Under the pieces are notes generated by a model. That model made no database searches. It saw only the letters and a program-made list of their open reading frames with translations, and was not told the origin of the DNA. The position numbers were made by a program, and so were the translations under genes. From Litorivicinus lipolyticus (GTDB lineage Bacteria; Pseudomonadota; Gammaproteobacteria; Pseudomonadales; Litorivicinaceae), in NCBI RefSeq assembly GCF_009650135.1, contig NZ_CP045871.1, forward strand, positions 1,302,001 to 1,366,000: DNA of 64,000 nucleotides, given 5' to 3'. Of the stretch, positions 7,879 through 15,888 are shown piece by piece (the stretch's first letter is position 1; each line of letters begins with the position of its first letter).

Positions 7879-9909
7879 ATGGATGAAGAAATCCTCCAGG
7901 ATTTTTTGGTTGAGGCCGGCGAGCTTCTCGAAGCCCTGTCCGAACAGCTCGTCGAGCTCGAGCAGCGCCCCGAGGACTATGACCTGCTGAATGCAATTTT
8001 CCGTGGATTTCACACCATCAAAGGCGGTGCGGGATTTTTGGCCATCGATGCCATGGTCGAGTGCTGTCACATCACCGAAAACCTATTTGACTCGCTGCGT
8101 TCCGGCAAATTGAGTGTCAACGCCGAGCTGATGGACGCGGTGCTCAACGCACTGGACGAAGTCCAACGCATGTTCGGCGAAGTCAACGACGGTCAGCCCG
8201 CCTCGAAAGCCGATCCGGCGCTGATTGCACGCCTGCACGCGCTTGAAGCGGGCGAGACGGCGCCGACTACGGCAGTTTCTGAACCGCAATCGCTCGACGA
8301 ATCGACCGAGGCTGCTGAGTTGCCGATCGCTGACGCCGCCGGAAGCGACGCGTCGGAGGCTGAGTTTGAAGCCATGCTGAACGCGATCGCCCCCGTAGTT
8401 GACCACAGTGACAGCGAGTTAGCAGGCGACGCGCCGGCGACTGATCTGATTACCGACGATGAATTCGAAGCCTTGCTGGATGAATTGCACGGCGAAGGCC
8501 AGATGGGCGGGCCGGCTTTGGCCGAAGCGAGCGCGGAGCTGGAAACCCCAAAAACCGAAACCACCGGTGACGATGAAATCACCGAAGATGAGTTTGAGGC
8601 ACTGCTGGACCAGCTGCACGGTGAAGGCCAACACGCCAGCAGTACGCCGGCCGAGACTGCACCGGCCGCCGCTGCGGCGCCGACCAACAACGTGGCGCCA
8701 ATGCCTGTGCGTCCAAAGGCGGTAACGCCCGCCAAGCCGAAAGAGGAAACCTCCGTACGCGTCGACACCGCGCGGTTAGACGACATCATGAACATGGTCG
8801 GGGAGCTGGTATTGGTGCGCAACCGCCTGGTTCGGTTGTCTGACAAAACCGAGACCTCCGAGGATATGGGTAAAGCCGTTGCCAACTTGGATGTAGTCAC
8901 GGCGGACCTGCAAAGCGCGGTTATGAAAACCCGCATGCAGCCAATCAAAAAAGTCTTTGGCCGTTTCCCGCGCGTCGTGCGTGACCTCGCCCGTTCACTG
9001 GAAAAAGAGGTCAACCTCGAACTGGTGGGCGAGGAGACCGATCTCGACAAAAATTTGGTCGAGGCGCTATCGGACCCATTGGTCCATTTGGTCCGCAACT
9101 CGGTCGACCACGGCATCGAGACGCCAGCCGTGCGCGAAGCCAGCGGCAAACCGCGCAAGGGCACCGTTGTGCTATCGGCCAAGCAAGAGGGCGATCACAT
9201 CCTGTTGTCGATTACCGATGACGGCGCCGGTATGGACGCCGAGGTGTTGCGTAACAAGGCGGTAGAGAAGGGCATGATGGACTCCGAGGCTGCCTCGCGC
9301 CTGTCTGACTCGGACGCTTACAACCTAATTTTTGACGCCGGTTTTTCAACCAAGGAAGCCATCAGCGACGTCTCCGGTCGCGGCGTTGGCATGGATGTGG
9401 TCAAAACCAAAATTTCCCAGCTCAACGGGGCGTTGGCGGTATTGTCCGAAAAAGGCCGCGGCACTCGGATCGAAATCAAAGTACCGCTGACATTGGCGAT
9501 CATGCCGACGCTCATGGTGCTATTACAACAGCAAGCCTTTGCGCTGCCGCTGGCCAGCGTTAACGAAATTTTCCACCTGGACCTGACCGAAACCAACGTC
9601 GTCGATGGCCAAGAAGTCATCATCGTTCGGGGCCGACCGCTGCCGCTGTTTTATTTAAAGCGATGGCTGGTCAAAGGCGCCAACCCATTCGAGAAAGTGA
9701 CATCCGGGCATGTCGTGATTGTCACCGTCAGCAACATGCGCGTAGCGCTGGTGGTCGACCATCTGATCGGCCAAGAAGAGGTCGTCATCAAGCCGCTGGG
9801 CAAGATGCTACAGGGCACGGCAGGGATGGCCGGTGCGACTATCACCGGCGACGGTCGTATGGCGTTGATATTGGACATCGGCAGTCTGTTGAAACGCTAC
9901 GCTGCATAA
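7879..9909 (+). CDS. cheA: Chemotaxis histidine kinase CheA
   Basis: CheA is the chemoreceptor-coupled kinase that phosphorylates CheY. The 676-residue protein has an N-terminal HPt domain with phosphorylatable H45 (FRGFHTIKGG). A long acidic linker (about 125-285) follows in place of a folded P2 domain. Then come the dimerisation helices (about 290-350), the ATPase domain with the N-box LVHLVRNSVDHG near 400 and DDGAGMD near 447, and a C-terminal CheW-like domain. GGAG precedes the start, 12 bases after cheZ. The linker contains repeated DEFEALLDxLHGEGQ segments, listed separately. The next gene is parC, with no cheB between. Confidence 0.96.
   Translation: MDEEILQDFLVEAGELLEALSEQLVELEQRPEDYDLLNAIFRGFHTIKGGAGFLAIDAMVECCHITENLFDSLRSGKLSVNAELMDAVLNALDEVQRMFGEVNDGQPASKADPALIARLHALEAGETAPTTAVSEPQSLDESTEAAELPIADAAGSDASEAEFEAMLNAIAPVVDHSDSELAGDAPATDLITDDEFEALLDELHGEGQMGGPALAEASAELETPKTETTGDDEITEDEFEALLDQLHGEGQHASSTPAETAPAAAAAPTNNVAPMPVRPKAVTPAKPKEETSVRVDTARLDDIMNMVGELVLVRNRLVRLSDKTETSEDMGKAVANLDVVTADLQSAVMKTRMQPIKKVFGRFPRVVRDLARSLEKEVNLELVGEETDLDKNLVEALSDPLVHLVRNSVDHGIETPAVREASGKPRKGTVVLSAKQEGDHILLSITDDGAGMDAEVLRNKAVEKGMMDSEAASRLSDSDAYNLIFDAGFSTKEAISDVSGRGVGMDVVKTKISQLNGALAVLSEKGRGTRIEIKVPLTLAIMPTLMVLLQQQAFALPLASVNEIFHLDLTETNVVDGQEVIIVRGRPLPLFYLKRWLVKGANPFEKVTSGHVVIVTVSNMRVALVVDHLIGQEEVVIKPLGKMLQGTAGMAGATITGDGRMALILDIGSLLKRYAA
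8449..8631 (+). repeat. Repeated DEFEALLD-LHGEGQ segments in the CheA linker
   Basis: The linker encodes two near-identical 18-residue units, ITDDEFEALLDELHGEGQ (residues 191-208) and ITEDEFEALLDQLHGEGQ (234-251). A degenerate third, EAEFEAMLNAI, lies at 160-170 (from about 8356). They are spaced by Ala/Pro/Glu-rich sequence. The core (acidic-acidic-x-hydrophobic-acidic-x-Leu-Leu) resembles the CheZ C-terminal tail in this same operon and the FliM N-terminal peptide, both known CheY ligands. Docking of CheY is an inference. Confidence 0.75.
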
Positions 9910-9910
9910 C

Positions 9911-9926
9911 TGGCACACAGATTGCT
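9911..9926 (+). promoter_or_regulatory. Sigma-54 (RpoN) -24/-12 promoter for parC-parP-cheW
   Basis: TGGCACACAGATTGCT matches TGGCAC-N5-TTGCW fully, with GG at 9912-9913 and GC at 9924-9925. Transcription would start near 9937, about 50 bases before parC. As at flhA, the element begins two bases after the upstream stop codon, and the two sites share the string TAACTGGCAC. An inverted repeat GTCAAT-TG-ATTGAC at 9950-9963 lies in the predicted leader; its role is unknown. Confidence 0.82.
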
Positions 9927-9985
9927 CTGTTCTAACTAATCGGTCCATCGTCAATTGATTGACTGAACCTTTAGGAAACGAGTGA

Positions 9986-10792
9986 ATGCAAATCTGGGGT
10001 GTCGTTAATCAAAAAGGCGGCGTGGGGAAAACCACGACCACCGTCGCGATCGGTGGGATCTTGGCCAAACAAGGCCAGCGCGTACTGATGCTGGATTTGG
10101 ATCCGCAGGGATCCTTGACGCGGTACTTCGGCTTATCCGCCGACGACAGCGACAACACCACCGCCTCCCTATTCGACGAACCCTCCGCCGTGCAAATCAT
10201 CAATTCAGTACGCCCAACGGGCGAGCCGGACCTATCATTGATCCCCGGCTCCGCGGCCTTATCCGCCTTGGAGCGTAAAAAAGCCAGCACCGGCGGCATG
10301 GGCATGGCGATCGCACGGGCTCTGCGCTTGATCGCCACCGAATTCGACTATGTGTTGCTCGACAGCCCGCCTGTGCTGGGGCTGTTGATGGTCAATGTGC
10401 TGGCCGCCTCGGACCGTCTGATGCTGCCATCACAAACAGAGCCGTTGGCACTCGAAGGCCTAGAACGCATGGTCCGAACCTTGGAAATGGTTAAGAAAAG
10501 CCGCGGCAGTGCACCGCCGCACTTGATCGTGCCGACCTTGCATGACAAACGTACCCGCGCCGGCAAAGACTGTTTGAACGAATTGCGCCGGCGCTATCCG
10601 GATTCCTTGTGGCGCGGCGCCGTGCCCGTCGACACACTGCTGCGCGAAGCCTCGCGCCAACAAATATCACCGGCCCAGATCAACGAGTCCAGCCGCGGGC
10701 TGGATGCCTATGAACAGTTGTTGCGTGACATTGCAGCGGGCACCGAGTGCGTGGAAACACCAGACAAACCGGGCGCGTGGATGGCCGTATGA
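9986..10792 (+). CDS. parC: ParA-family ATPase ParC, polar chemotaxis array localisation
   Basis: ParC homologues of Vibrio and Pseudomonas are ParA-like ATPases that place and segregate the polar chemoreceptor array. They should not be confused with topoisomerase IV subunit ParC. The 268-residue protein has the deviant Walker A NQKGGVGKTTTT at residues 8-19 and DLDPQGSLTRYFG soon after, with DSPPVLG as switch II. The start follows AGGAAAC at 9973. It has its own sigma-54 type promoter and overlaps parP through ATGA. The family assignment is firm; the role in array localisation is inferred from gene order with parP and cheW. Confidence 0.9.
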   Translation: MQIWGVVNQKGGVGKTTTTVAIGGILAKQGQRVLMLDLDPQGSLTRYFGLSADDSDNTTASLFDEPSAVQIINSVRPTGEPDLSLIPGSAALSALERKKASTGGMGMAIARALRLIATEFDYVLLDSPPVLGLLMVNVLAASDRLMLPSQTEPLALEGLERMVRTLEMVKKSRGSAPPHLIVPTLHDKRTRAGKDCLNELRRRYPDSLWRGAVPVDTLLREASRQQISPAQINESSRGLDAYEQLLRDIAAGTECVETPDKPGAWMAV

Positions 10793-11589
10793 ACAAAGAC
10801 GTATTGGACTATTTTGATGACCTATTGGGGCCCGACATCCATGCCCCCGAAAGCTCCGAGCCACAGCTGGCCAGCCTAGATGCGGTCACCACCGGCACTC
10901 TACTGACTGACGAAGTAGCCGGTGACTTTATTGGCGCTCTGACTGACTTTATTGATCAGGCCGAGCTAATCGAGTCTGTGCCAGAAAAAAACGACGGCGC
11001 ACTCAGCGCAGATGACCGCGAATTTGACGCATCATCCACCGACACCCCAGACAGCGCAGAAATCGCCCCTGTGGCACCACCGATGACACCTGCCGCCATC
11101 GAGCCCCACGCGTTTTCAACCAGTGGCATCGGCCCGCTGAACCAGTGGAGCAAAGACGGGCGCAGCTCGGCCATGCTGCTGGAAGTGTCCGGTATTTCCT
11201 TTGCAATTCCCCAGTCGTGCGTAACCCAAGTCATGTATAAAGGCCGCGTTCAAAGTGACACCACCGATCCCGAACAACCCTGGCGTTGGGGCATGGCGGA
11301 AACCGACACCGGCAGCGCGATCGTGGTCGACACGGCGTACCTAGTCATGGGTGATCGATACCAACCGAGCATGCGTGCCAGTTACCGCAAGCTGATTGTG
11401 ATTGCGGGCCTTGGCATCGCGTTGGCCGCCGACGCGATCGCCGACGAAGTTAACGTGCCCGAAGGCGCCGTGACGTGGCGCGACGACACTTGCAGCCGGC
11501 CATGGCTGGCGGGCACCTGGTCTGATCAGCGCTGCGCCATGGTCGGCTTGCAGGGGATGGTTGAACAATTAATGGAGCTAGAATCATGA
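10789..11589 (+). CDS. parP: ParP-like CheW-domain protein, array localisation partner
   Basis: ParP links ParC to the chemotaxis array by inserting a CheW-like array-integration domain among CheA and receptors. The 266-residue protein has a divergent, acidic Pro/Ala-rich N-terminal half (to about residue 120) and a C-terminal CheW-like fold beginning near MLLEVSGISFAIPQSCV. The N-terminus itself (DVLDYFDDLLG) is a short conserved-looking acidic helix. The start is the ATG in the ATGA overlap with parC, and the gene ends in another ATGA overlap with cheW. Confidence 0.87.
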   Translation: MNKDVLDYFDDLLGPDIHAPESSEPQLASLDAVTTGTLLTDEVAGDFIGALTDFIDQAELIESVPEKNDGALSADDREFDASSTDTPDSAEIAPVAPPMTPAAIEPHAFSTSGIGPLNQWSKDGRSSAMLLEVSGISFAIPQSCVTQVMYKGRVQSDTTDPEQPWRWGMAETDTGSAIVVDTAYLVMGDRYQPSMRASYRKLIVIAGLGIALAADAIADEVNVPEGAVTWRDDTCSRPWLAGTWSDQRCAMVGLQGMVEQLMELES

Positions 11590-12065
11590 GCAACGCCAAA
11601 CAGCAGGCCAATGACCCCTTATTGCAGTGGGTCACCTTTCGGCTGGGCAACGAAACCTATGGCATCGATGTCATGTTCGTTCAAGAAGTTCGGCGCTATA
11701 CCGAAATTGCGCCGGTGCCTGGGGCAGGGCACGACGTGCTCGGCATCGTTAACCTGCGTGGCAGCGTCGTCACCGTGGTCGATGCTCGTGTGCGGCTGAG
11801 CCACGAAGACGCTCCCATCACCGACGAAACTCGTATTGTGATTGTCGAGTACAGCGGAGAAGTCATTGGGCTGCTGGTCGATCAGGTCTCGGAAGTAGTC
11901 TACCTGCGCCGCTCTGAAATCGAAGGGTCCCCGCGGATTTCCAACGATGACGCGGCCCGATACATTTCGGGGGTCTGTAACAAAGACGACCGGCTGTATA
12001 TCCTATTGTCGATCGAAAAATTATTGGGCAAATCGGATGCCAGTGCAGAAATGGACCTGTTTTGA
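11586..12065 (+). CDS. cheW: Chemotaxis coupling protein CheW
   Basis: CheW couples chemoreceptors to CheA. The 159-residue protein is a single CheW domain of normal length. It has the typical WVTFRLGNETYGIDVMFVQEV opening, the NLRGSVVTVVDAR receptor-binding strand and VDQVSEVVYL. It is translationally coupled to parP (ATGA) and to the DUF2802 gene behind it (TTGA). This order, cheW followed by a DUF2802 gene, matches the end of the Vibrio and Pseudomonas che operons. Confidence 0.96.
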   Translation: MSNAKQQANDPLLQWVTFRLGNETYGIDVMFVQEVRRYTEIAPVPGAGHDVLGIVNLRGSVVTVVDARVRLSHEDAPITDETRIVIVEYSGEVIGLLVDQVSEVVYLRRSEIEGSPRISNDDAARYISGVCNKDDRLYILLSIEKLLGKSDASAEMDLF

Positions 12066-12409
12066 TCGCGGTGGCTGCGCTGGTGCTGGCAACGGCTGCG
12101 TTGCTGCTGGCGGTGGTTATTGGGCGTGCCCAGTTAAGTGACCGCGCGCGAATCGAGCAAATGCAAGCGCGCATCAAAGCGACCGAACAGATGCAAACGG
12201 TATTGGCGCGAAGTTACCGCGGCTTAACCGCAGCGGTCGGCAAAGGCGCCGCCGAGGGGCAGGGCGACGACGCCAAATATGCGCGGGCCGCTGAACTCAT
12301 TACACGCGGGGCTGGGGCCGACGAATTGGCGCGGACCTTGGCGCTACCGCTGGAAGAAGCAGAATTGATGATTCAACTTAATGTAGGCAAGAACCGAACC
12401 CATGGATAA
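12062..12409 (+). CDS. DUF2802 membrane-anchored protein of the che operon
   Basis: This 115-residue protein has one N-terminal membrane helix (about residues 2-22), a short coiled-coil segment, and a C-terminal part with KYARAAELITRGAGADELARTLALPLEEAELM, the DUF2802 signature. The C-terminal part resembles a small helix-turn-helix fold. The TTG start lies in a TTGA overlap with cheW. The family is regularly the last or next-to-last gene of polar-flagellum che operons, but its function is not known. It overlaps the following gene by eight bases. Confidence 0.85.
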   Translation: MIAVAALVLATAALLLAVVIGRAQLSDRARIEQMQARIKATEQMQTVLARSYRGLTAAVGKGAAEGQGDDAKYARAAELITRGAGADELARTLALPLEEAELMIQLNVGKNRTHG

Positions 12410-12848
12410 GCCGTTTTGGCAAACCACCGCGTTAGCGGACATGAACGACACCCAGTGGGAGTCGCTGTGTGATGGCTGCGGGTTGTGCTGCGTGCACCTG
12501 TTGCAAGACGACCTGGACCAGGTCTATCAAACCGACGTGGTGTGCGATCTAATCGATCTGGATAGCTGCCAGTGTACGCGTTACCCAGAGCGTCAAACCC
12601 TGGTGCCCGAGTGCAACAAAGTGTCGTTGGAGTTGCCTCAAGCCTTTCCGACTATGCCCGAGACCTGTGCCTATCGCCGCCTTTACTATGGACAGCAGAT
12701 CCCGGCATGGCACCCATTGATCACCGGTTCAAGCGACGCAATGCACCAAGGTGGTCACAGTGCCCGTGGCAAAGTCGTTCATGAATCCGATGCCGGCGAT
12801 CTAGAAGACCACGTGGTGGCCTGGACTCCAATTCGAATGCCAGACTAA
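12402..12848 (+). CDS. ycgN: YcgN/UPF0260-type Cys-cluster protein
   Basis: This 148-residue protein matches the YcgN (UPF0260) family along its whole length. The N-terminal signature LCDGCGLCC provides C23, C26, C29 and C30, of the CxxCxxCC zinc/iron-chelating type. Further Cys residues occur in CDLIDLDSCQCTRY, and the closing motif TCAYR...PAWHPLITG is highly conserved. The biochemical role is unknown. It overlaps the DUF2802 gene by eight bases, so it is probably co-transcribed with the chemotaxis genes although not functionally linked to them. Confidence 0.88.
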   Translation: MDKPFWQTTALADMNDTQWESLCDGCGLCCVHLLQDDLDQVYQTDVVCDLIDLDSCQCTRYPERQTLVPECNKVSLELPQAFPTMPETCAYRRLYYGQQIPAWHPLITGSSDAMHQGGHSARGKVVHESDAGDLEDHVVAWTPIRMPD

Positions 12849-12963
12849 GCAACACCCCCTCAAATCACGACGCCAGTACCGACATCGACGCCATTATCAG
12901 TAGCAAGCCCAGGCAAATTTTCATGCCCCAAGCCTAGTCAGGAATGCGCTAAAAAGTAGCCAC

Positions 12964-13350
12964 CTACTTAGTACCTTCGGCCGCCGCCAATAGCCCTTCG
13001 GTTTGCTGACGAATGCCGTCCAAGTCTGCCAATGTCTCAATTATGTCTTTTTGTTGCTGAACCAGCTGAACGCGGCGCTCCTCTACCTTGTTCAGCAACA
13101 GCTGCATCTGAGACACGAGGGTGGGATCCTGGTCGTAAAGGTTTAGGTACTGGCGTATTTCCTCGAGACTGAACCCCAAGCGCTTACCACGCAATATGAG
13201 CTGCAAGCGGCCTCGGTCGCGGCGCGTATAAACCCGACGTGATCCCGCCCGCCCCGGGACAATTAAGCCCTTATCTTCATAAAAGCGGATGGCTCGCGCA
13301 GTGATGTCAAATTGCTCGGCCAGTTCATTGATGCTGAATAAGGTGTCCAT
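12964..13350 (-). CDS. MerR-family regulator (LiuR-like), divergent from fad operon
   Basis: This is a 128-residue MerR-family transcription factor. The winged helix-turn-helix is at residues 4-70 (FSINELAEQFDITARAIRFYEDKGLI, then RRVYTRRDRGRL), followed by a long dimerisation helix (about 80-125). It has no C-terminal Cys metal site, so it is not a metal sensor. MerR proteins of the LiuR group control branched-chain amino acid and fatty acid breakdown in gammaproteobacteria. The divergent position next to fadE-fadJ-fadI supports such a role, but the ligand is unknown. The 115-base gap between it and ycgN holds no recognised gene. Confidence 0.88.
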   Translation of the reverse strand: MDTLFSINELAEQFDITARAIRFYEDKGLIVPGRAGSRRVYTRRDRGRLQLILRGKRLGFSLEEIRQYLNLYDQDPTLVSQMQLLLNKVEERRVQLVQQQKDIIETLADLDGIRQQTEGLLAAAEGTK

Positions 13351-13409
13351 TTACGCGCCTGTCTCGTGAGTGTGATGAGGTTACACCAGCGGGTCCTTGT
13401 AAAAAACTC

Positions 13410-13442
13410 TAAGGACAATTACCTTACCTTTACGTTAATTAA
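13410..13442. promoter_or_regulatory. Candidate MerR-type operator/promoter region upstream of fadE
   Basis: The 111-base divergent spacer is AT-rich compared with its surroundings. It contains an inverted repeat TAAGG-N7-CCTTA (13410-13426) and the palindrome TTAATTAA (13435-13442), preceded by TTTACG. Dyads of this kind between -35 and -10 elements are where MerR proteins bind. The exact promoter hexamers could not be fixed by eye. Confidence 0.4.
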
Positions 13443-13461
13443 ATAACCAAAGAGGCAAGCC

Positions 13462-15888
13462 ATGAGTGCCGGTGTCGCAACCCTAGTCGTAACAGCATTG
13501 CTCCTGGCAATGGCCTACCGTGGATCGAGCCTAAGAGACTGGTCGGCTGCGCTTTTGTTCATCGGCATCGTGCTGGCTATCAGTGACTTTGGCAGCCTCT
13601 GGCTGGTGCCGGGTATCGTCGCCGCCGTGCTGTGCATTCGCTCGGTACGCATGCGCTTGGTTACGCGGCCGGCTTACGGCTTGGTGCGCAAAATACTGCC
13701 AAAGGTCTCGCCGACCGAACAGGAAGCACTGGACGCCGGCACCGTAGGCTGGGACGCGGAACTTTTTAGTGGCTCGCCGAACTGGGATACCTTGGCTGCG
13801 ACACGGGCGCCGACTTTGACCGACGACGAGCAAGCATTTATGGATGGACCGACCCATGAGCTGTGCAAAATGCTCGACAATTGGGACATCAGCCATCACC
13901 GTCGCGACCTACCGCCGGCGGTTTGGGCCTACATTCGTGACAATGGCTTCCTCGGTATGCTGATCGAAAAACAGCATGGCGGCCTGGGTTTCAGCGCCCA
14001 AGCCCAGTCCATGGTGGTCTCCAAAATTGGTTCTCGCAGCGTCGCCGCCGCCATTACCGTCATGGTCCCCAATTCGCTCGGGCCGGGTGAGTTATTAACT
14101 AAATACGGCACGGACCAACAAAAATCCTACTACCTACCGCGCTTAGCCGACGGCACAGAAATACCCTGTTTTGCCTTGACCGGACCCAACAGCGGTTCGG
14201 ATGCCGGTTCGATGCATGACGTCGGCGTGGTCTGCGAACGTGACTACAACGGTCACCCCACCTTGGGTGTCGCGCTAACCTTTGATAAGCGCTACATCAC
14301 ACTGGCGCCGGTCGCGACGCTCATCGGCCTGGCGTTTCGCCTACATGATCCTGAACAGCGTTTGGGGCAGGGCACCGACGTCGGCATCACCTTGGCGCTA
14401 CTGCCGCACGATCACCCGGGCGTTAGCACCGGCCGTCGACACTACCCGTGCCGCAATGCCTTCATGAACGGACCGGTCACGGGCACGGACGTGTTTGTAC
14501 CGATGGAATTTTTAATCGGCGGGGCGGACTACGCCGGCCAAGGCTGGCGCATGCTGATGGAATGTTTGAGCGTTGGCCGCGCGATCTCGCTGCCGGCCAT
14601 TGGCACCACCGCCACCAAGGCGACCTTGCGCACCACCAGCGCATACGCCCGAGTTCGCCGCCAATTCGGCATCGCGATCGGACGCATGGAAGGTGTGGCC
14701 GAGCCGCTGGCCGATATGGTCAAGACGGCTTACGTGTTCGAAGGTGCCCGCGCGGCGACCGCGGCCATGGTCGACGACGGCGAAAAGCCCTCTGTCGTCA
14801 GCGCGCTGATGAAGTACCAAGCCACCGAGGCCATGCGCCGCAGCTACGACAACGCCATGGACATTCATGGCGGCAAAGCCATTTGCGACGGCCCGAGCAA
14901 CTACCTGTTCGCGGATTTTGGCGCGGTGCCGGTTGGCATCACCGTTGAAGGCGCGAACATTTTGACCCGGACCTTGATCACCTTTGCGCAGGGCGCACTG
15001 CGGGCTCACCCCTGGCTGTACAAAGAGATCCAAGCTGCCCAGGCTGACAATGCCGACCAAGGCGCCAATGATTTTGATACGGCGATGGCGGGGCATACGC
15101 GCTTTACGCTGCAAAATTTGGCCGCCAGCCTGGTTCATAACCTCAGTGCCGGTCGCTTGGCCTCGGCGCCAGACGACGCCGGCCACGAGCAGCACTGGTA
15201 CCGACAACTTCATCGCATGAGCCACGCCTTCGCATTAGTCGCGGACCTGACCGTGGTCGTGGTCGGCGGCGATTTAAAACGTAAACAGATGATCAGCGGT
15301 CGTCTAGCGGACGCGTTGGCGGAACTGTATTTGATTGCCACGTCGCTCAAGCGCTTTCGCGATGATGGCCGCCCGGATGCCGACCAACTGGTGTTGGATG
15401 CCAGCATCCAAGACGCACTGGCGCGGTTCCAAGGCCACATCGACGCGGTCATCGATAACTTTCCCGTGCGTCCCGTGGCATGGTTGATGCGCGCCTGTGC
15501 ACTGCCGCTGGGGCGGACATTCCGACCCACCAGCGATCGCGTTAATTACCGCCTGGCCAAGGCCATTTTGGTGCCCGGCGAGTGGCGTGACCGGATGACC
15601 CGCGACATGTTCATCAGCGACGATGCCGCAGACGTGACGGGTGTGTTGGAAGCGGCATTGACCGCCGTCACCGCCGTCGAAGACATCGAGCAACGCTTCC
15701 TCAAAGGGATGCGCAAGGGCCTTTACGAATGGCGCCATGATCAAGATGCCATTGAACAGGCCGTTGGCGCCGGCGTCATTAGTGCCGACGAGGCTGCACA
15801 ACTGCGTGACGCCCTGCGCTTGACCGACCAGGTCGTCGCCGTCGATCACTTCGATCCGCGCGAGTTGGCACCTGGGGCGCAGGCATGA
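13462..15888 (+). CDS. fadE: Acyl-CoA dehydrogenase FadE
   Basis: FadE catalyses the first step of fatty acid beta-oxidation, FAD-dependent conversion of acyl-CoA to enoyl-CoA. At 808 residues it has the length of the large FadE type. Two N-terminal membrane helices (to about residue 55) are followed by the dehydrogenase core (FALTGPNSGSDAGSM, RRQFGIAIGRMEGV, MDIHGGKAICDGPSN). The catalytic Glu is in TVEGANILTR at about E496. A FadE-specific C-terminal domain of about 200 residues completes the protein. It begins the fad operon and overlaps fadJ by ATGA. The start has GAGG 8-10 bases upstream. Confidence 0.95.
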   Translation: MSAGVATLVVTALLLAMAYRGSSLRDWSAALLFIGIVLAISDFGSLWLVPGIVAAVLCIRSVRMRLVTRPAYGLVRKILPKVSPTEQEALDAGTVGWDAELFSGSPNWDTLAATRAPTLTDDEQAFMDGPTHELCKMLDNWDISHHRRDLPPAVWAYIRDNGFLGMLIEKQHGGLGFSAQAQSMVVSKIGSRSVAAAITVMVPNSLGPGELLTKYGTDQQKSYYLPRLADGTEIPCFALTGPNSGSDAGSMHDVGVVCERDYNGHPTLGVALTFDKRYITLAPVATLIGLAFRLHDPEQRLGQGTDVGITLALLPHDHPGVSTGRRHYPCRNAFMNGPVTGTDVFVPMEFLIGGADYAGQGWRMLMECLSVGRAISLPAIGTTATKATLRTTSAYARVRRQFGIAIGRMEGVAEPLADMVKTAYVFEGARAATAAMVDDGEKPSVVSALMKYQATEAMRRSYDNAMDIHGGKAICDGPSNYLFADFGAVPVGITVEGANILTRTLITFAQGALRAHPWLYKEIQAAQADNADQGANDFDTAMAGHTRFTLQNLAASLVHNLSAGRLASAPDDAGHEQHWYRQLHRMSHAFALVADLTVVVVGGDLKRKQMISGRLADALAELYLIATSLKRFRDDGRPDADQLVLDASIQDALARFQGHIDAVIDNFPVRPVAWLMRACALPLGRTFRPTSDRVNYRLAKAILVPGEWRDRMTRDMFISDDAADVTGVLEAALTAVTAVEDIEQRFLKGMRKGLYEWRHDQDAIEQAVGAGVISADEAAQLRDALRLTDQVVAVDHFDPRELAPGAQA

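Noticed and set aside
8193..9182. 329-residue antisense frame opposite cheA
   Set aside because: Low-complexity Ser/Ala-rich product created by the reverse complement of the Glu/Asp-rich CheA linker; no ribosome-binding site or family match.
12865..12924. 19-residue hydrophobic ORF on the minus strand (MKICLGLLLIMASMSVLAS)
   Set aside because: Looks like an isolated signal peptide. The ribosome-binding site is weak and no mature part follows, so it is too short to support as a gene without conservation data.
14512..15225. 237-residue antisense frame opposite fadE
   Set aside because: The plus strand is unambiguous FadE. The antisense product has repetitive Gly/His/Gln composition typical of shadow frames.
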